From NCBI GenBank assembly GCA_902363675.1, contig CABJAV010000038.1, positions 1 to 24,699 on the forward strand: a DNA stretch of 24,699 nucleotides, in the 5' to 3' direction. Positions within the stretch are counted from its first letter, which is position 1, and each line of letters starts with the position of its first letter. Source of the DNA: Lachnospiraceae bacterium. GTDB taxonomy: Bacteria; Bacillota; Clostridia; Lachnospirales; Lachnospiraceae. The notes beneath the pieces were generated by a model. That model made no database searches and had not been told where the DNA came from. It saw nothing but the letters and a program-made list of their open reading frames with translations. A program made the translations under genes and the position numbers. This document shows, in pieces, positions 7,271-16,635 of this stretch.

Positions 7271-7612
7271 TTATATCTGCACCTGACAACAAAACGCATT
7301 GTTCCCTGTCCCGGCATTCAGCATTTCACTTCCGGTTTCTTCCATTACCGGGTATCTGATATCTATTCCCGGTATCTCAATAATGCCGATGATACTGCCT
7401 TCTTTAAGAATGGCTTTCTCCTCTTTACTAACGGTGGTTTGCTCTTTCTCAACCTCTGTCCTTTCATCCTGCTTCTCCTCCAATGTCTGCTCAAATTCAT
7501 TTATGAGCTGGTTCGTGTTTCTCTCTCCGGTTGTACACCAGAAAAAAGGGACTGCCATAATGGCAATCCCTGCTGTAATCAGTAGTCCTGCGACCACTTT
7601 CCTTATACTCAT
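7271..7612 (-). pseudogene. Truncated sortase-like protein, 113 aa
   Basis: Residues 1-27 are an N-terminal signal/anchor (KVVAGLLITAGIAIMAVPFFW), followed by a charged coil. GIIEIPGIDIRYPVMEE then matches the first strands of class B/D-type sortases. The chain stops at residue 113, before the catalytic His, Cys and Arg would appear; full sortases are about 200-250 residues. Enzymatic activity is therefore not expected. It begins 12 bases after the giant gene's stop. It may be a decayed sortase, or a short membrane protein that keeps only the N-terminal part. A terminator-like hairpin lies within its signal segment. Confidence 0.65.
7542..7571 (-). terminator. Terminator-like hairpin inside the sortase-like ORF
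   Basis: On the minus strand an 11-bp stem (AGGGATTGCCA / TGGCAGTCCCT, one G-T pair) with a 3-base loop is followed by five further T's. It lies about 40 bases into the coding sequence, just after the giant gene. Active translation would disrupt it, so it could work as a polarity attenuator for the distal genes. Confidence 0.55.
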
Positions 7613-7624
7613 AGAGTTTCACTC

Positions 7625-10600
7625 CTATCTTTTCCTGTTTCTGTCTGGCATATAGATTCCCTTATCCTCTGCAACAATACCCGCATTTTCTATTCTGTCC
7701 TCAGACTTTTCTTCGTCCGGTCCGCCAAGATCTGCATCCATAGCCTTTGCGTTCTCAAGGTCAAGCTGGGCATTTAATTCATACTGCCTTGCAAGTTTTT
7801 CTTCCAGTTCTGCACTATATGCAAACGGCTTGTCATACTCCGCCTTTGAAGCCTCAAGATCATTTTGGTACTGTTCAATCTTCTTTTCCAGAAAATCAAC
7901 ATTTTCGTGAAGTCCGTTGAACAGGTTCTCCAGCTTTACCATACTTCCCACCGGACTTGTGGAAAGTTCCGCCTTGTATTCCGTCTTTCCACGAAGCACC
8001 ATATAGTTGATACTGAGGAAATTCTTTTCCACCAGAAGCTCAAAGCCGTGGAACTTACCGACTGGAGTGGTTTCGCCTGTCTTACATTTGCTGATTGCTT
8101 CAAGCATTACGGTTCCACCATCCACTCGCTCTGTATAAGTTGCATTGCCTATGGTAATGGCAAAGTCCGGGTTATCAATCAATTCCTTATCCCTTGCCTT
8201 TATATCCTCCCTTACATTGGCAAGTTTTTCTGTCGCAGTTTTGATGAGTTTTGGATATTTGATCATAAAATTATCCTGCAATCCGTATCTCTGATTATCA
8301 TACGACGCTTTTAAGAGCTTTAATCTCTGGACATCATTGTCAACCTCCATCTTTTCCCTGATTAAAGGGTTGCCTGTCGCAACCGCCTTAATCTCCGCAT
8401 AAGAAAGTGTTGCCTCATCAATGTCCTCACAGCTTCGGCTCACTGCCTTGCTTGTCATAACCTGACTGATGAAACGCTGCTTGTTTTCCACAAGTGACCA
8501 GTTGTATGCATCAAAGGTTTGTTTTGTAACATATCGGTAGATTGCCACCTCATCGTTTTTATTTCCCTGTCGGATACCTCTGCCTTCCCTCTGTTCAATG
8601 GAAGAAGGCTTCCACGGGCAATCGACATGGTGCATTGCAACAAGGTGTGTCTGTACATTAACTCCGGTTCCGCACTTATCTGTCGAACCGATAAGGACTT
8701 TTTTCTTACCTGTCCTCATTTCCTTAAAGAGTGCATCCCTCTGTGCGTCTGTTTTTGCATCGTGAATAAATGCTATCTCCTCCGCAGGGATACCATATTG
8801 GATAAGTGACTCCTTCAGATAATCATAAATCGTAAAGTCCTTGTCCGGTCCCGGTGTTCCAATATCCGAAAAAATAAGCTGACAGCCTATATGACCATCA
8901 GCATTTCCTTTTACATATTCTTTCCAGACATTTTCCGCTACCTTATTGAGCTTTCCGTCCGGGTTGTTCGGTGCGTCCTTATCAATCAGTCTTGCGTCTG
9001 TTCCAAGAAGTCTTGCTTCGTGCGTAATCTTTAAGAAGTTGTCAACACTTGGATCAACACCCCCGCCCCTTATCCTTTCTGCCCTTACAACAAATTCTTC
9101 CATTACCTGCTTCACATACCAGTCCGGCTCCGACTCCACGATGATAGGCTTGCCGCCACGCAGAGCTGGCACATCAAGGTCAAGCATATCCGCTGTCTGC
9201 ACATCGGCAACCTCACGGAAGATGTTCATAAGCTCCGGCAGATTGGTAAACTTATTGAACCTGCTCTTGAAACGGAAACCACTGCCCTCAACCGTAAGCT
9301 CCAGTGCCGTTGTTACTTCTCCAAAGTTAGCCGCCCACGAGTCGAAATGATGAATTCCCATCTCCTCAAGTGCCGATTTCTGCAAATAAAGCTGCATAAC
9401 ATACATCTCACACATTGTGTTGCTTATCGGTGTACCTGTTGCAAATACAATTCCCCTGCCATCATTTATCTCTGATAAATACTGGCATTTAAGCTGCATA
9501 TCCGTTGACTTTTTAGCCCCACTACTGCTGATTCCCGACACATTATTCATCTTTGAAAATGTGGCGAGGTTCTTAAAATTGTGTGCTTCGTCTACCATAA
9601 TAGAGTCAACACCCAGCTCCTCAAAGGTAATGAGGTCATCTTTCCTGCTCTCATCGGTCAGGGATTTAAGCTGTTCCTCCAGCTTTTTCTTCTGGCTTTC
9701 CATCTGCTTTACGGTCCAGCGTTCCCCGTTCCGCTCCTTCATATCATCAATCGCATAGGTGATCTCATTTATCTGTTCATTAAGCATTCGCTCCTTTCTC
9801 TCTGCCGAAATTGGAATTTTTTCAAATTGCGAGTGCGACATAATGATGCAGTCATAATCGCCTGTCGCAATCCTTGACACAAACTGCTTTCTTCGGCTCT
9901 TTTCAAAATCACGCTCCGTTGCAACCAAGATGTTTGCTGACGGGTAAAGCCTTAAAAATTCACTTGCCGTCTGCCCGATAAGCGGCTTTGGCACTACCAT
10001 AATTGTCTTATTGGAAAGTCCGAGTCTTTTCTGTTCCATACACGCAGCCATCATTTCAAACGACTTTCCGGCTCCGACGCAGTGGGCAAGCAGGGTATTT
10101 CCTCCCATAAGGATTCGTGCCACCGCATTTTTCTGGTGCGGTTTTAATTCAATCTCAGGGTTCATTCCTGGAAATTGCAAATGGCTTCCGTCATACTCAC
10201 GCAGGCGGATATTATTGAAGGTTTCATTATAATATTCCACATACTTCTGTCGGCGTTCCGGTTCTGCAAACAGCCATTCCTTGAACTTCTCCTTGATCAT
10301 ATTCTGCTTTTCCCTTGCAAGCATTGTCTCATTCTTATTGACTTCATAATGGTACTTGCCATCACCGTCATCAATCCTGTCCCTGACAGTGACTGTTTTT
10401 AAGTTCAGGGTATCCTCAAAAATAGAATAAGCGTCCATTCTGCTTGTACCATAAGTTTTCGTTGCAGCCACGGAATGTTTATCCATACTTTTATTTTCAA
10501 TGAACCATTCCATACTCATTTTATTCAAGTGTACCTGAATACCGGAATTATAATACTCTGTTCTGATTGCCCTTGCCCTCTTTGGTGTATTAAGCAGCTC

Positions 10601-13600
10601 ATAGATAAACTGCTCATAATCAAGCGGCTCAATCCAAGTTGTACCAATCTTTACATCAATATCCGAGGCTTCAATCCATTCCGGCTGAACTTCCTCTAGG
10701 GCTGCGGCATTGGCGGCAAATCTTTCTGCCTGCGGATTATCGGTATCCGCCGCCATTGCCTTTGCAACACGCAGCTTATCCCTTACATTTCCCGACAGAT
10801 ATTCGTCTGCTGTCTCCCAGCCTGCGTCCGGGTTATTTTCATTGTAACGGTCAGGATTAAGAAATATAATTCCATCAAGTTCCTTTATGAGAGTATCCCT
10901 GTCTGCTTCATAAATGGAGAGCATATAAGGGATATTTACATATCCAAACTCATTGACCGATACATTAAGAGCCTCTACCGCAGTTTCTACCCTGTCCACC
11001 ACGGACTTTGCCTTAATCGTCTGCTTATAAAACATATCAGCCTTCTTCACCTCCCCGTCCTCATTTACTTCTTCAAGACTGCAAAGAAGCGGATAATCGC
11101 TGTCATCCCTGAACGCTGTACGGTTTGCTTTGGAAGTGATTGCTCCATACTTTCCAACGAATTTATCATATTTTACATTCAAAAGCTGCTGTTTGTCTGC
11201 AAGCTCCTCATCACTACAGCCCTCCATCTGGATATCAATCAGCTCTCTTGTTATCTGTCTGATTTCATCAAGGCTCTTGATACGCTCCTCTGCTGTCGGT
11301 GATACTTTCTGCCTTACCATCTCTGAATTTTCCCTGTAATAAAGTTTTCCTTCAAAGAATGTGTAAGTATAATTTCTGACATCCGGATCAGCGGGAATGA
11401 CTTCCTCTGTCTGTTCCTCATTATCTGCCAGTCTCTCAAAATCTGTCATCTGTGCTCTGATGTTACAGATTGCCTTATTGAGTGCTTCATACAGATTGAA
11501 GTTCTCATCATTATTCACACAGACGGTATATCTGCTGTCCTGTCCGAACATCCTTGTGTCATACTGCATTGTACCAAGCATCATCTCCGGGTGCTCTGCA
11601 AAATAGGAATTGACTGCTATGCCATCACCTGTGACACCAAGATGTACCCAGTCAGGCTCTATATCAATTTTTCGCTCTCTTTTCTGTAAAAAAAGAATGT
11701 CCGCAGTCACCTCAGTTCCTGCATTATCCTTAAATGCAGTATTCGGAAGTCGGATTGCTCCCACAAGTTCTGCCCTCTCAGCCAGATACTTTCGTATAGT
11801 CGGATTGCTCTTATCCAGTGTTCCCTTTGTGGTAATCACTGCAACCATGCCGCCCGGTCTTGCCTGATCGAGTGCTTTTGCCAGAAAATAATCGTGAATA
11901 CGGAAGTTATACTTGTTGTACTTTGGATCGAATATCTTATAATCTCCAAATGGCACATTTCCCATAACAACATCAAAAAAGTTATCCGGATATGTGGTGT
12001 TTTCAAATCCCGTAATACTGATATTGGCATTCTGGTAAAGCTGTTTTGCAATCCTTCCTGATATGCTGTCCAGCTCCACTCCATACAGCTTACTTTGCTG
12101 CATTGGTGCTGGCATACTTCCGAAGAAATTGCCGATACCCATAGAAGGCTCCAAGACATTGCCGCCTTTAAAGCCAAACTGCACAAGTGCTGAGTTAATA
12201 CACATTGCAATCTCAGGTGAAGTATAAAAGGCATTATTTACGGTTGCTCTTGCGGCACTGTATTCCTCATCGGAAAGAAGTTCTTTCAGTTCTGCATATT
12301 CTCTGGTCCACCCTGCATTATTCTCATCAAATGCCTGTGACAACCCGCCCCAGCCGACAAACTTTGATAAAACCGTCTGCTCCTCCTGTGTTGCAAGTCT
12401 GTTTTCTGCTTCAATCTGCTTTAGTGTACAGATTGCATCAATGTTCCACTGGTATCTGGTCTTTACACCGCCCTTTTCTGTTTCCCACAGGTTATAATGG
12501 AAATTGAGTTTTGTCTGGTCTTGTGTTTTTTCTTTTCCACGCAGACCTTCCGCTGGCGGTAATACTTCCTGTGCAGGTGTTTCAGGGGCAGCCTCCTGTG
12601 GTTCGGTATCATTCTGCGAAATATCTGCCGATACATTCTTATCCTCATCAGAAATTATACGACCATCCGTGTCAATCTTGGTATTCAAGCCATATGCAAT
12701 CGCCCGTTCTCTGGTTTTAAGACGGCTTTCTCTCACACTGTCCTCAATATCAAAGAACTTGCGGTAAACAGGATTCATCTTTTCCCTGTCAATCTTATTT
12801 TTTATGGTCTGATAGATTGCCTTCTGGTCCTCTCCACAGTAAAATGGCTGTTTTACCATATAGGATAAGATTTCATATACCTCACGCCACGATACGGTAT
12901 CCCCTGCCCTCTCTCCATTTCTGTTTTTGTAGCTTACTTTCACATCTGCACTGCTTAAAGTGTATTCTGTGAGTCCATACTGATTATTGCAATATGCCTT
13001 TCTCTCACCCTGAACATTTCCCATCGCTATCTCACAGATCAGTTCCAGCTTATTCGGCATAAATGCAAAATCCGATTGCACCACATCCATAAGGAAAGCA
13101 CGGAATGGTGTGTAACAGCTACATTCTGACACAAGTATCTCAATGGCATCTCTTAAATCTTCATCCATTGCAGCTACACGGTCAGCATAATCAATCGGCT
13201 TGATATACCGTAACTCAGCCGCCTTTCTGTTTACAGCATAACTGTCAGGCTCATCAGGAATAGCATAATCATCAATTTCTGATTTTTCCTCCTGCGTATC
13301 AACTTCACGGTACTCTGCGTCAATGACTTCATCATCTTCACGAAGTCCGTCCATTGCAAGCTCATCAATACGAGGTGTCTCCGACTGGTATTCTCCGGTA
13401 AGGATAAGTACACCGATTTCCTTTTCGACATTCTTCCACGAAACATATCCTTCTACTTCTCCATCTTGATCTTTCCATTGGATACGAAGTCCCGAACCGT
13501 GAAATGTGTCATACCCGTGCAAGCCCAGACCGTCAAGCGGCCAGCTTGCACCACCCTGACCATATTCTGCCTTGATACGCTTTGCTCTGGTTCCTGCGTC

Positions 13601-15070
13601 TATCTCTGTCTGATAGATTTCACACACCCTGCCTTTTCCACCGACAAAGCCAGTTCCTTTCATAAGTATCTCTTTTACATACTCACTTGGTACACTCTCT
13701 GCTTTCTTTGGATTAAGGTAATTATATTTTCTGGCAAGGGCAGCCTTTTTATCCTCCTCGAACTGACGCATAAATTCATTGTGTCTGGTTTTCTCCGGCT
13801 GCTTCACACCAAAACTTGCCTGCCCGTTTTGGTCGAAAAAAAAGGAAGCCTGTGTATATTCGGCTTCCTTACTGACACCCAATGAGTTAATCTCATCAAG
13901 CTCTCTATTTAATTCTTCCTGTGTTTCTAATGAAACTTCATCACGATCTGGTGGAGCACTACTTCCTCTGCCTGCATCTTCGCCTGCTCTCTTATCTTCC
14001 ACATCTCCATTGTCGATGACGGATTCTGTGGCTTGTGCTTCATTAGATACTGTTCCTCCAACTGATCGTAAAGCTGGTTTGCTTCCTCCTCTACTGCCGA
14101 CATCTTCTCGTACATCTTCCCGAATCTCATCAGTGTCTTGTACCTTGCCGGTTCGTTCTCCAGAAGATACTTCATTGCCATTCTCCCGTATCTGCCCAGC
14201 TTCGTTAAATCCTCTGTCTCGTCCGGCATTGTCAGCTCCGGATACAGCAGTCCGTCCACTTCCTTGTAAGTCATTGCTTCTAACATATGATATTCTCCTT
14301 TCGCTCTCAATCGTTTGTAAATTCCTACTAAATTCTCTAAGAACACTACAGGAGACATCGCATACAAGGGAACCAAGACGGTAAACTATCTCCTCATCTT
14401 TGATATTTACAATCTGACTGAAATCCTGTTCTTGCACAGATAAGTCAAATCCACATCTCGTCCCTACAGCATACATAACACTGGAATATACTAACTGCTC
14501 CATATCGCTATCCTGCTGTAAGCCCTTGCGTTTTTCGTTGAATTCCTTTATCACACTACCTGATAGCTGCATTAGTTCGGACATTCTATCCCCGAACTCC
14601 TCTTTTATTATATTCCAAACATTTGTTCCTGTAAACTGTTTTAGCGTATTTTTTAGTGATTCCCTGTCATCGCTTTTATACCGCTCCATCTGTCCTTCCG
14701 ATACCAGAAAGTCTGCATAACTTTTCAGGTTTTCCCCCTCCAGATCCCAAGTCAGCTTCACATTCTTTCCGCCTGTATCACTGATATCGAAAATATATCT
14801 CATACGGGGATTAAGTGCCCTTGAGGGGAAGATAGCACAGCCCTTTGCTCCACGCTTTACATATCTTCCCACTTTCTTCCAAGTGTCATAATCTGCCATA
14901 AGGGTACTTTTCTCCGGTGATCTCTGAGCTGTTACCATAACGATATTATCAAATTCATAGCGATATAACTGACCTGCAACCTTTAATACATCTTTCCAGT
15001 TCTTTTCAGAACGGGTGATGTTGCTGATTTCTGAATCATATATCGCTTTGACCTTCATATCAACACTCAT
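7625..15070 (-). CDS. Giant polyvalent ICE protein: ArdC/LtrC-like, DNA methylase fold, SNF2-type helicase (2481 aa)
   Basis: Residues 1-110 match the ArdC/LtrC-type N-terminal ssDNA-binding or antirestriction domain ([39 protein letters not shown]). Residues 250-390 are a disordered linker. Residues 400-900 are LtrC-like. Residues 930-1170 have an adenine-methylase fold: [13 protein letters not shown] binds SAM, and GNVPFGDY stands where NPPY usually is. Residues 1640-2230 are an SF2/SNF2 helicase: Walker A CVGAGKS near 1663, DEAH near 1827, [10 protein letters not shown], and [12 protein letters not shown] near 2163. A coiled C-terminus follows. Such polyvalent proteins are thought to protect or process DNA entering the recipient. 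The start has a GGAGGG site. A second gene is embedded at residues 262-381. Confidence 0.92.
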   Translation of the reverse strand: MSVDMKVKAIYDSEISNITRSEKNWKDVLKVAGQLYRYEFDNIVMVTAQRSPEKSTLMADYDTWKKVGRYVKRGAKGCAIFPSRALNPRMRYIFDISDTGGKNVKLTWDLEGENLKSYADFLVSEGQMERYKSDDRESLKNTLKQFTGTNVWNIIKEEFGDRMSELMQLSGSVIKEFNEKRKGLQQDSDMEQLVYSSVMYAVGTRCGFDLSVQEQDFSQIVNIKDEEIVYRLGSLVCDVSCSVLREFSRNLQTIESERRISYVRSNDLQGSGRTAVSGADNAGRDRGFNEAGQIRENGNEVSSGERTGKVQDTDEIREDVREDVGSRGGSKPALRSVGGTVSNEAQATESVIDNGDVEDKRAGEDAGRGSSAPPDRDEVSLETQEELNRELDEINSLGVSKEAEYTQASFFFDQNGQASFGVKQPEKTRHNEFMRQFEEDKKAALARKYNYLNPKKAESVPSEYVKEILMKGTGFVGGKGRVCEIYQTEIDAGTRAKRIKAEYGQGGASWPLDGLGLHGYDTFHGSGLRIQWKDQDGEVEGYVSWKNVEKEIGVLILTGEYQSETPRIDELAMDGLREDDEVIDAEYREVDTQEEKSEIDDYAIPDEPDSYAVNRKAAELRYIKPIDYADRVAAMDEDLRDAIEILVSECSCYTPFRAFLMDVVQSDFAFMPNKLELICEIAMGNVQGERKAYCNNQYGLTEYTLSSADVKVSYKNRNGERAGDTVSWREVYEILSYMVKQPFYCGEDQKAIYQTIKNKIDREKMNPVYRKFFDIEDSVRESRLKTRERAIAYGLNTKIDTDGRIISDEDKNVSADISQNDTEPQEAAPETPAQEVLPPAEGLRGKEKTQDQTKLNFHYNLWETEKGGVKTRYQWNIDAICTLKQIEAENRLATQEEQTVLSKFVGWGGLSQAFDENNAGWTREYAELKELLSDEEYSAARATVNNAFYTSPEIAMCINSALVQFGFKGGNVLEPSMGIGNFFGSMPAPMQQSKLYGVELDSISGRIAKQLYQNANISITGFENTTYPDNFFDVVMGNVPFGDYKIFDPKYNKYNFRIHDYFLAKALDQARPGGMVAVITTKGTLDKSNPTIRKYLAERAELVGAIRLPNTAFKDNAGTEVTADILFLQKRERKIDIEPDWVHLGVTGDGIAVNSYFAEHPEMMLGTMQYDTRMFGQDSRYTVCVNNDENFNLYEALNKAICNIRAQMTDFERLADNEEQTEEVIPADPDVRNYTYTFFEGKLYYRENSEMVRQKVSPTAEERIKSLDEIRQITRELIDIQMEGCSDEELADKQQLLNVKYDKFVGKYGAITSKANRTAFRDDSDYPLLCSLEEVNEDGEVKKADMFYKQTIKAKSVVDRVETAVEALNVSVNEFGYVNIPYMLSIYEADRDTLIKELDGIIFLNPDRYNENNPDAGWETADEYLSGNVRDKLRVAKAMAADTDNPQAERFAANAAALEEVQPEWIEASDIDVKIGTTWIEPLDYEQFIYELLNTPKRARAIRTEYYNSGIQVHLNKMSMEWFIENKSMDKHSVAATKTYGTSRMDAYSIFEDTLNLKTVTVRDRIDDGDGKYHYEVNKNETMLAREKQNMIKEKFKEWLFAEPERRQKYVEYYNETFNNIRLREYDGSHLQFPGMNPEIELKPHQKNAVARILMGGNTLLAHCVGAGKSFEMMAACMEQKRLGLSNKTIMVVPKPLIGQTASEFLRLYPSANILVATERDFEKSRRKQFVSRIATGDYDCIIMSHSQFEKIPISAERKERMLNEQINEITYAIDDMKERNGERWTVKQMESQKKKLEEQLKSLTDESRKDDLITFEELGVDSIMVDEAHNFKNLATFSKMNNVSGISSSGAKKSTDMQLKCQYLSEINDGRGIVFATGTPISNTMCEMYVMQLYLQKSALEEMGIHHFDSWAANFGEVTTALELTVEGSGFRFKSRFNKFTNLPELMNIFREVADVQTADMLDLDVPALRGGKPIIVESEPDWYVKQVMEEFVVRAERIRGGGVDPSVDNFLKITHEARLLGTDARLIDKDAPNNPDGKLNKVAENVWKEYVKGNADGHIGCQLIFSDIGTPGPDKDFTIYDYLKESLIQYGIPAEEIAFIHDAKTDAQRDALFKEMRTGKKKVLIGSTDKCGTGVNVQTHLVAMHHVDCPWKPSSIEQREGRGIRQGNKNDEVAIYRYVTKQTFDAYNWSLVENKQRFISQVMTSKAVSRSCEDIDEATLSYAEIKAVATGNPLIREKMEVDNDVQRLKLLKASYDNQRYGLQDNFMIKYPKLIKTATEKLANVREDIKARDKELIDNPDFAITIGNATYTERVDGGTVMLEAISKCKTGETTPVGKFHGFELLVEKNFLSINYMVLRGKTEYKAELSTSPVGSMVKLENLFNGLHENVDFLEKKIEQYQNDLEASKAEYDKPFAYSAELEEKLARQYELNAQLDLENAKAMDADLGGPDEEKSEDRIENAGIVAEDKGIYMPDRNRKR
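13836..13870 (-). terminator. Canonical intrinsic terminator inside the giant ORF, downstream of embedded tnpV
   Basis: On the minus strand AAGGAAGCC (13870-13862) pairs perfectly with GGCTTCCTT (13850-13842) around an 11-base loop, followed by a run of T's to 13836. It lies 57 bases after the TnpV stop, while the giant frame reads through it as [13 protein letters not shown]. The strength and placement fit termination of a tnpV transcript. Confidence 0.7.
13927..14286 (-). CDS. tnpV: TnpV-family transposon-encoded protein, overprinted inside the giant gene (119 aa)
   Basis: A full-length ORF in a different minus-strand frame from the giant gene. It starts at an ATG with AAAGGAG 8 bases upstream. 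The protein has the TnpV pattern: a start with [17 protein letters not shown], then [20 protein letters not shown], a central helical stretch ending [16 protein letters not shown], and a final [22 protein letters not shown] helix. Length equals the usual 110-125 residues. TnpV proteins accompany Firmicutes transposons and ICEs; their biochemical role is not established. The overlapped giant residues 262-381 are a Gly/Ser/Arg/Asp-rich linker, which would tolerate overprinting. An intrinsic terminator follows. The call rests on recognised family pattern plus a proper ribosome site. Confidence 0.75.
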   Translation of the reverse strand: MLEAMTYKEVDGLLYPELTMPDETEDLTKLGRYGRMAMKYLLENEPARYKTLMRFGKMYEKMSAVEEEANQLYDQLEEQYLMKHKPQNPSSTMEMWKIREQAKMQAEEVVLHQIVMKFH

Positions 15071-15084
15071 GTGTCACCCTCCTT

Positions 15085-15453
15085 TTACTTCAGTAATTCT
15101 GCAAACATTTCCTTAAAGAGCTTTGACTCCTCCCCGTCAAGCTCAATCACAAATTCTGCATCAACCACCTGTCTATCACATTTGCCCTTTCCTTTTACAA
15201 TCTTTCGCATAATCCTGAGAAGCACATAACACTGCTTTGACTTGGCTATGCTCTGCTTAAAGGCAAGTCCGTCGCTGTCAGCCGACTGCTGTGTCTCATA
15301 GACAATCACATTCAGCTTTCTGCTGATTTCCTCAACTTTCTCATATGGAATACTGACAGACGATTTTACCTCTCCCGGTCTTTCCCATTCCTTATGAAGT
15401 TCGTTTAATAAAAATTCCATATCCTTAATAACTGCTGTCTGCTCATTTTTCAT
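15085..15453 (-). CDS. 122-aa ICE protein of unknown function
   Basis: The start overlaps the stop of the preceding DpnD/PcfM-like gene (ATGA), so the two are translationally coupled, and the stop lies 14 bases before the giant gene's ATG. The protein is helical and charged, with no signal or membrane segment. Visible segments are KDMEFLLNELHKEWERPGEV, a basic KQCYVLLRIMRKIVKGKGKC and an acidic tail ending FKEMFAELLK. I do not recognise the family. Its tight placement suggests it works with the giant protein. Confidence 0.7.
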   Translation of the reverse strand: MKNEQTAVIKDMEFLLNELHKEWERPGEVKSSVSIPYEKVEEISRKLNVIVYETQQSADSDGLAFKQSIAKSKQCYVLLRIMRKIVKGKGKCDRQVVDAEFVIELDGEESKLFKEMFAELLK

Positions 15454-15668
15454 CGTGTCTTTCCTCCATTTTCCTTTAATGAAGAAGGGAGCTGTTCTTC
15501 GCTGTATGGCGAAAAATCAACTCCCTTCATATCCTCCGCATCAAGGACTATCTGCTCTGAATAATACATATCCATTGCCTTGTTTATGGCATCGTCAAGT
15601 GACTCTGCCTTTACTGTCTCTACCCTTGAGAGAACTTCTTTTATCTCAATATCAAATTCTCTTTCCAT
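15450..15668 (-). CDS. DpnD/PcfM-like small protein, 72 aa
   Basis: Residues 1-48 match the DpnD/PcfM family: FDIEIKEVLSRVETVKAESLDDAI, then YYSEQIVLDAEDMKGVDF. Proteins of this family occur in conjugative elements and beside the DpnII restriction system, but their molecular role is unknown. The remaining 24 residues are a tail whose coding sequence folds into a long hairpin. The stop overlaps the next gene's start by 4 bases. The gene follows the 296-aa ORF by 29 bp. Confidence 0.8.
   Translation of the reverse strand: MEREFDIEIKEVLSRVETVKAESLDDAINKAMDMYYSEQIVLDAEDMKGVDFSPYSEEQLPSSLKENGGKTR
15485..15527 (-). other. Long hairpin within the 3' end of the DpnD/PcfM-like gene
   Basis: AAGGGAGYTG (15527-15518) pairs with 15494-15485 (one G-T), and an inner 7 of 8 positions pair (TTTTTCGC with GCGAAGAA), around a 6-base loop. 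It ends about 30 bases before the next gene's start, in coding sequence outside the conserved domain. It may tune coupling between the two genes. Confidence 0.5.
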
Positions 15669-15697
15669 TCGATATCAGCCTCCAATTCCATTTTTCC

Positions 15698-16588
15698 TCA
15701 TCGGCTCTTTTTTTCTTTTACCTGTCTTTCCTTAAAACCTTCATCATACTTTCCATCTTCAAGCCTGTCATAAAAATATTCCTCCTCTATCGTTCCAAAT
15801 TCCTTATACATCTGGTGCAGGAAATCATTCTGCATATTTTTGGGAATATCATCATCCTTTGACAAATCCTGATAAAAATAAAACTTCTGCTTGAGTTTCG
15901 CCCTGTAATCATAAACATCTTTTATCTTTTCAGGTGTCCCGTATTCTCTTTTATATGCCTTAAAGTTGGTCTGCGAAAGTGTGGAACCAAGATAAATCCC
16001 GTGCTCCCACGATACCCCGATCGTTGTGTTATCCTTAGTTGGCTCCTCGTCTTTCGGATATCGCTTATACTCTGTTGCTCCAAGAGCAATCGTGAGAGAG
16101 CCGCTTTTCATATCCATTACCACAAGATTGCGTGGAGATAATGCTTCCAGTACCATATAATCGTGGTCATTAAAATTATGAAATGTCTGCCCTCTTTCAA
16201 ATGTCCTGTCGCATTTTTCATAATGCAGGATAAAGTCATCTATCCAGCCTCTATCCGTCATTCCAATCTCATCCATCTTTGTAATACACTCTGGGGAACT
16301 TGTTGCCTTATCAAAGTAAAATTTCTTTGAATCATTATAATATCCTTGCAAAAAGCGTCCCAGTTCCACATCATCTCTACAGAATTTTGCAAAAACTGTA
16401 ACATTTGCTGCCCTGTAATACTCTGTAAAACCTTCCGCAAGCGTTCTTCCAAGAAGCAGCATCTGATCTGCAAGCTCTGACATATCATCAATGGCAACGA
16501 ACTTCTTATAATCTTCCAAAGTCATAAGCATATTTCTTTCTGTTCCCTTATAATTCTCCATTACAAGAATCATATCTTTTAAATCCAT
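15698..16588 (-). CDS. 296-aa ICE protein of unknown function
   Basis: Start at an ATG preceded by CAGGAGGTAAGA. The protein is soluble and rich in aromatic and acidic residues. Distinctive segments are LTLEDYKKFVAIDDMSELADQMLLLGRTLAEGF, FHNFNDHDYMVLEALSPRNL and an acidic C-terminus. The MVLEALSPRNLVVMDMKSGS region resembles small beta domains found in ICE accessory proteins, but I cannot name a family. It lies between the NlpC/P60 gene (47 bp, with a hairpin) and the DpnD/PcfM-like gene. No signal or membrane segment is present. Confidence 0.7.
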   Translation of the reverse strand: MDLKDMILVMENYKGTERNMLMTLEDYKKFVAIDDMSELADQMLLLGRTLAEGFTEYYRAANVTVFAKFCRDDVELGRFLQGYYNDSKKFYFDKATSSPECITKMDEIGMTDRGWIDDFILHYEKCDRTFERGQTFHNFNDHDYMVLEALSPRNLVVMDMKSGSLTIALGATEYKRYPKDEEPTKDNTTIGVSWEHGIYLGSTLSQTNFKAYKREYGTPEKIKDVYDYRAKLKQKFYFYQDLSKDDDIPKNMQNDFLHQMYKEFGTIEEEYFYDRLEDGKYDEGFKERQVKEKKSR

Positions 16589-16603
16589 TCTTACCTCCTG
16601 TTC

Positions 16604-16627
16604 CAGAGAGGACTTTCGCCCTCTCTG
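16604..16627 (-). other. Hairpin with GAAA loop before the 296-aa gene
   Basis: On the minus strand CAGAGAGGGC pairs with GTCCTCTCTG (one G-U) around a GAAA tetraloop, directly between the NlpC/P60 stop and the AGGAGG of the next gene. There is no T-run, so a stabilising or processing element is more likely than a terminator. Confidence 0.55.
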
Positions 16628-16635
16628 CCAATTTT

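Noticed and set aside
7260..7292. Upstream TTG start that would add 11 residues to the acidic ICE protein
   Set aside because: No ribosome site for it, whereas the ATG at 7259 has a perfect AAGGAGG. A faint resemblance of this stretch to a sortase CVL motif in a shifted frame was too short to support.
11836..12234. Minus-strand 132-codon frame over the methylase domain
   Set aside because: It lies over the most conserved, folded part of the giant protein, has no ribosome site and no recognisable pattern, unlike the TnpV overlap.
13779..14384. A 201-codon open frame on the plus strand opposite the linker of the giant gene
   Set aside because: No ribosome site, Ser/Leu/Pro-rich composition expected from antisense of a Gly/Ser/Arg/Glu-rich linker, and no family pattern. 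The TnpV frame on the minus strand explains the region better.
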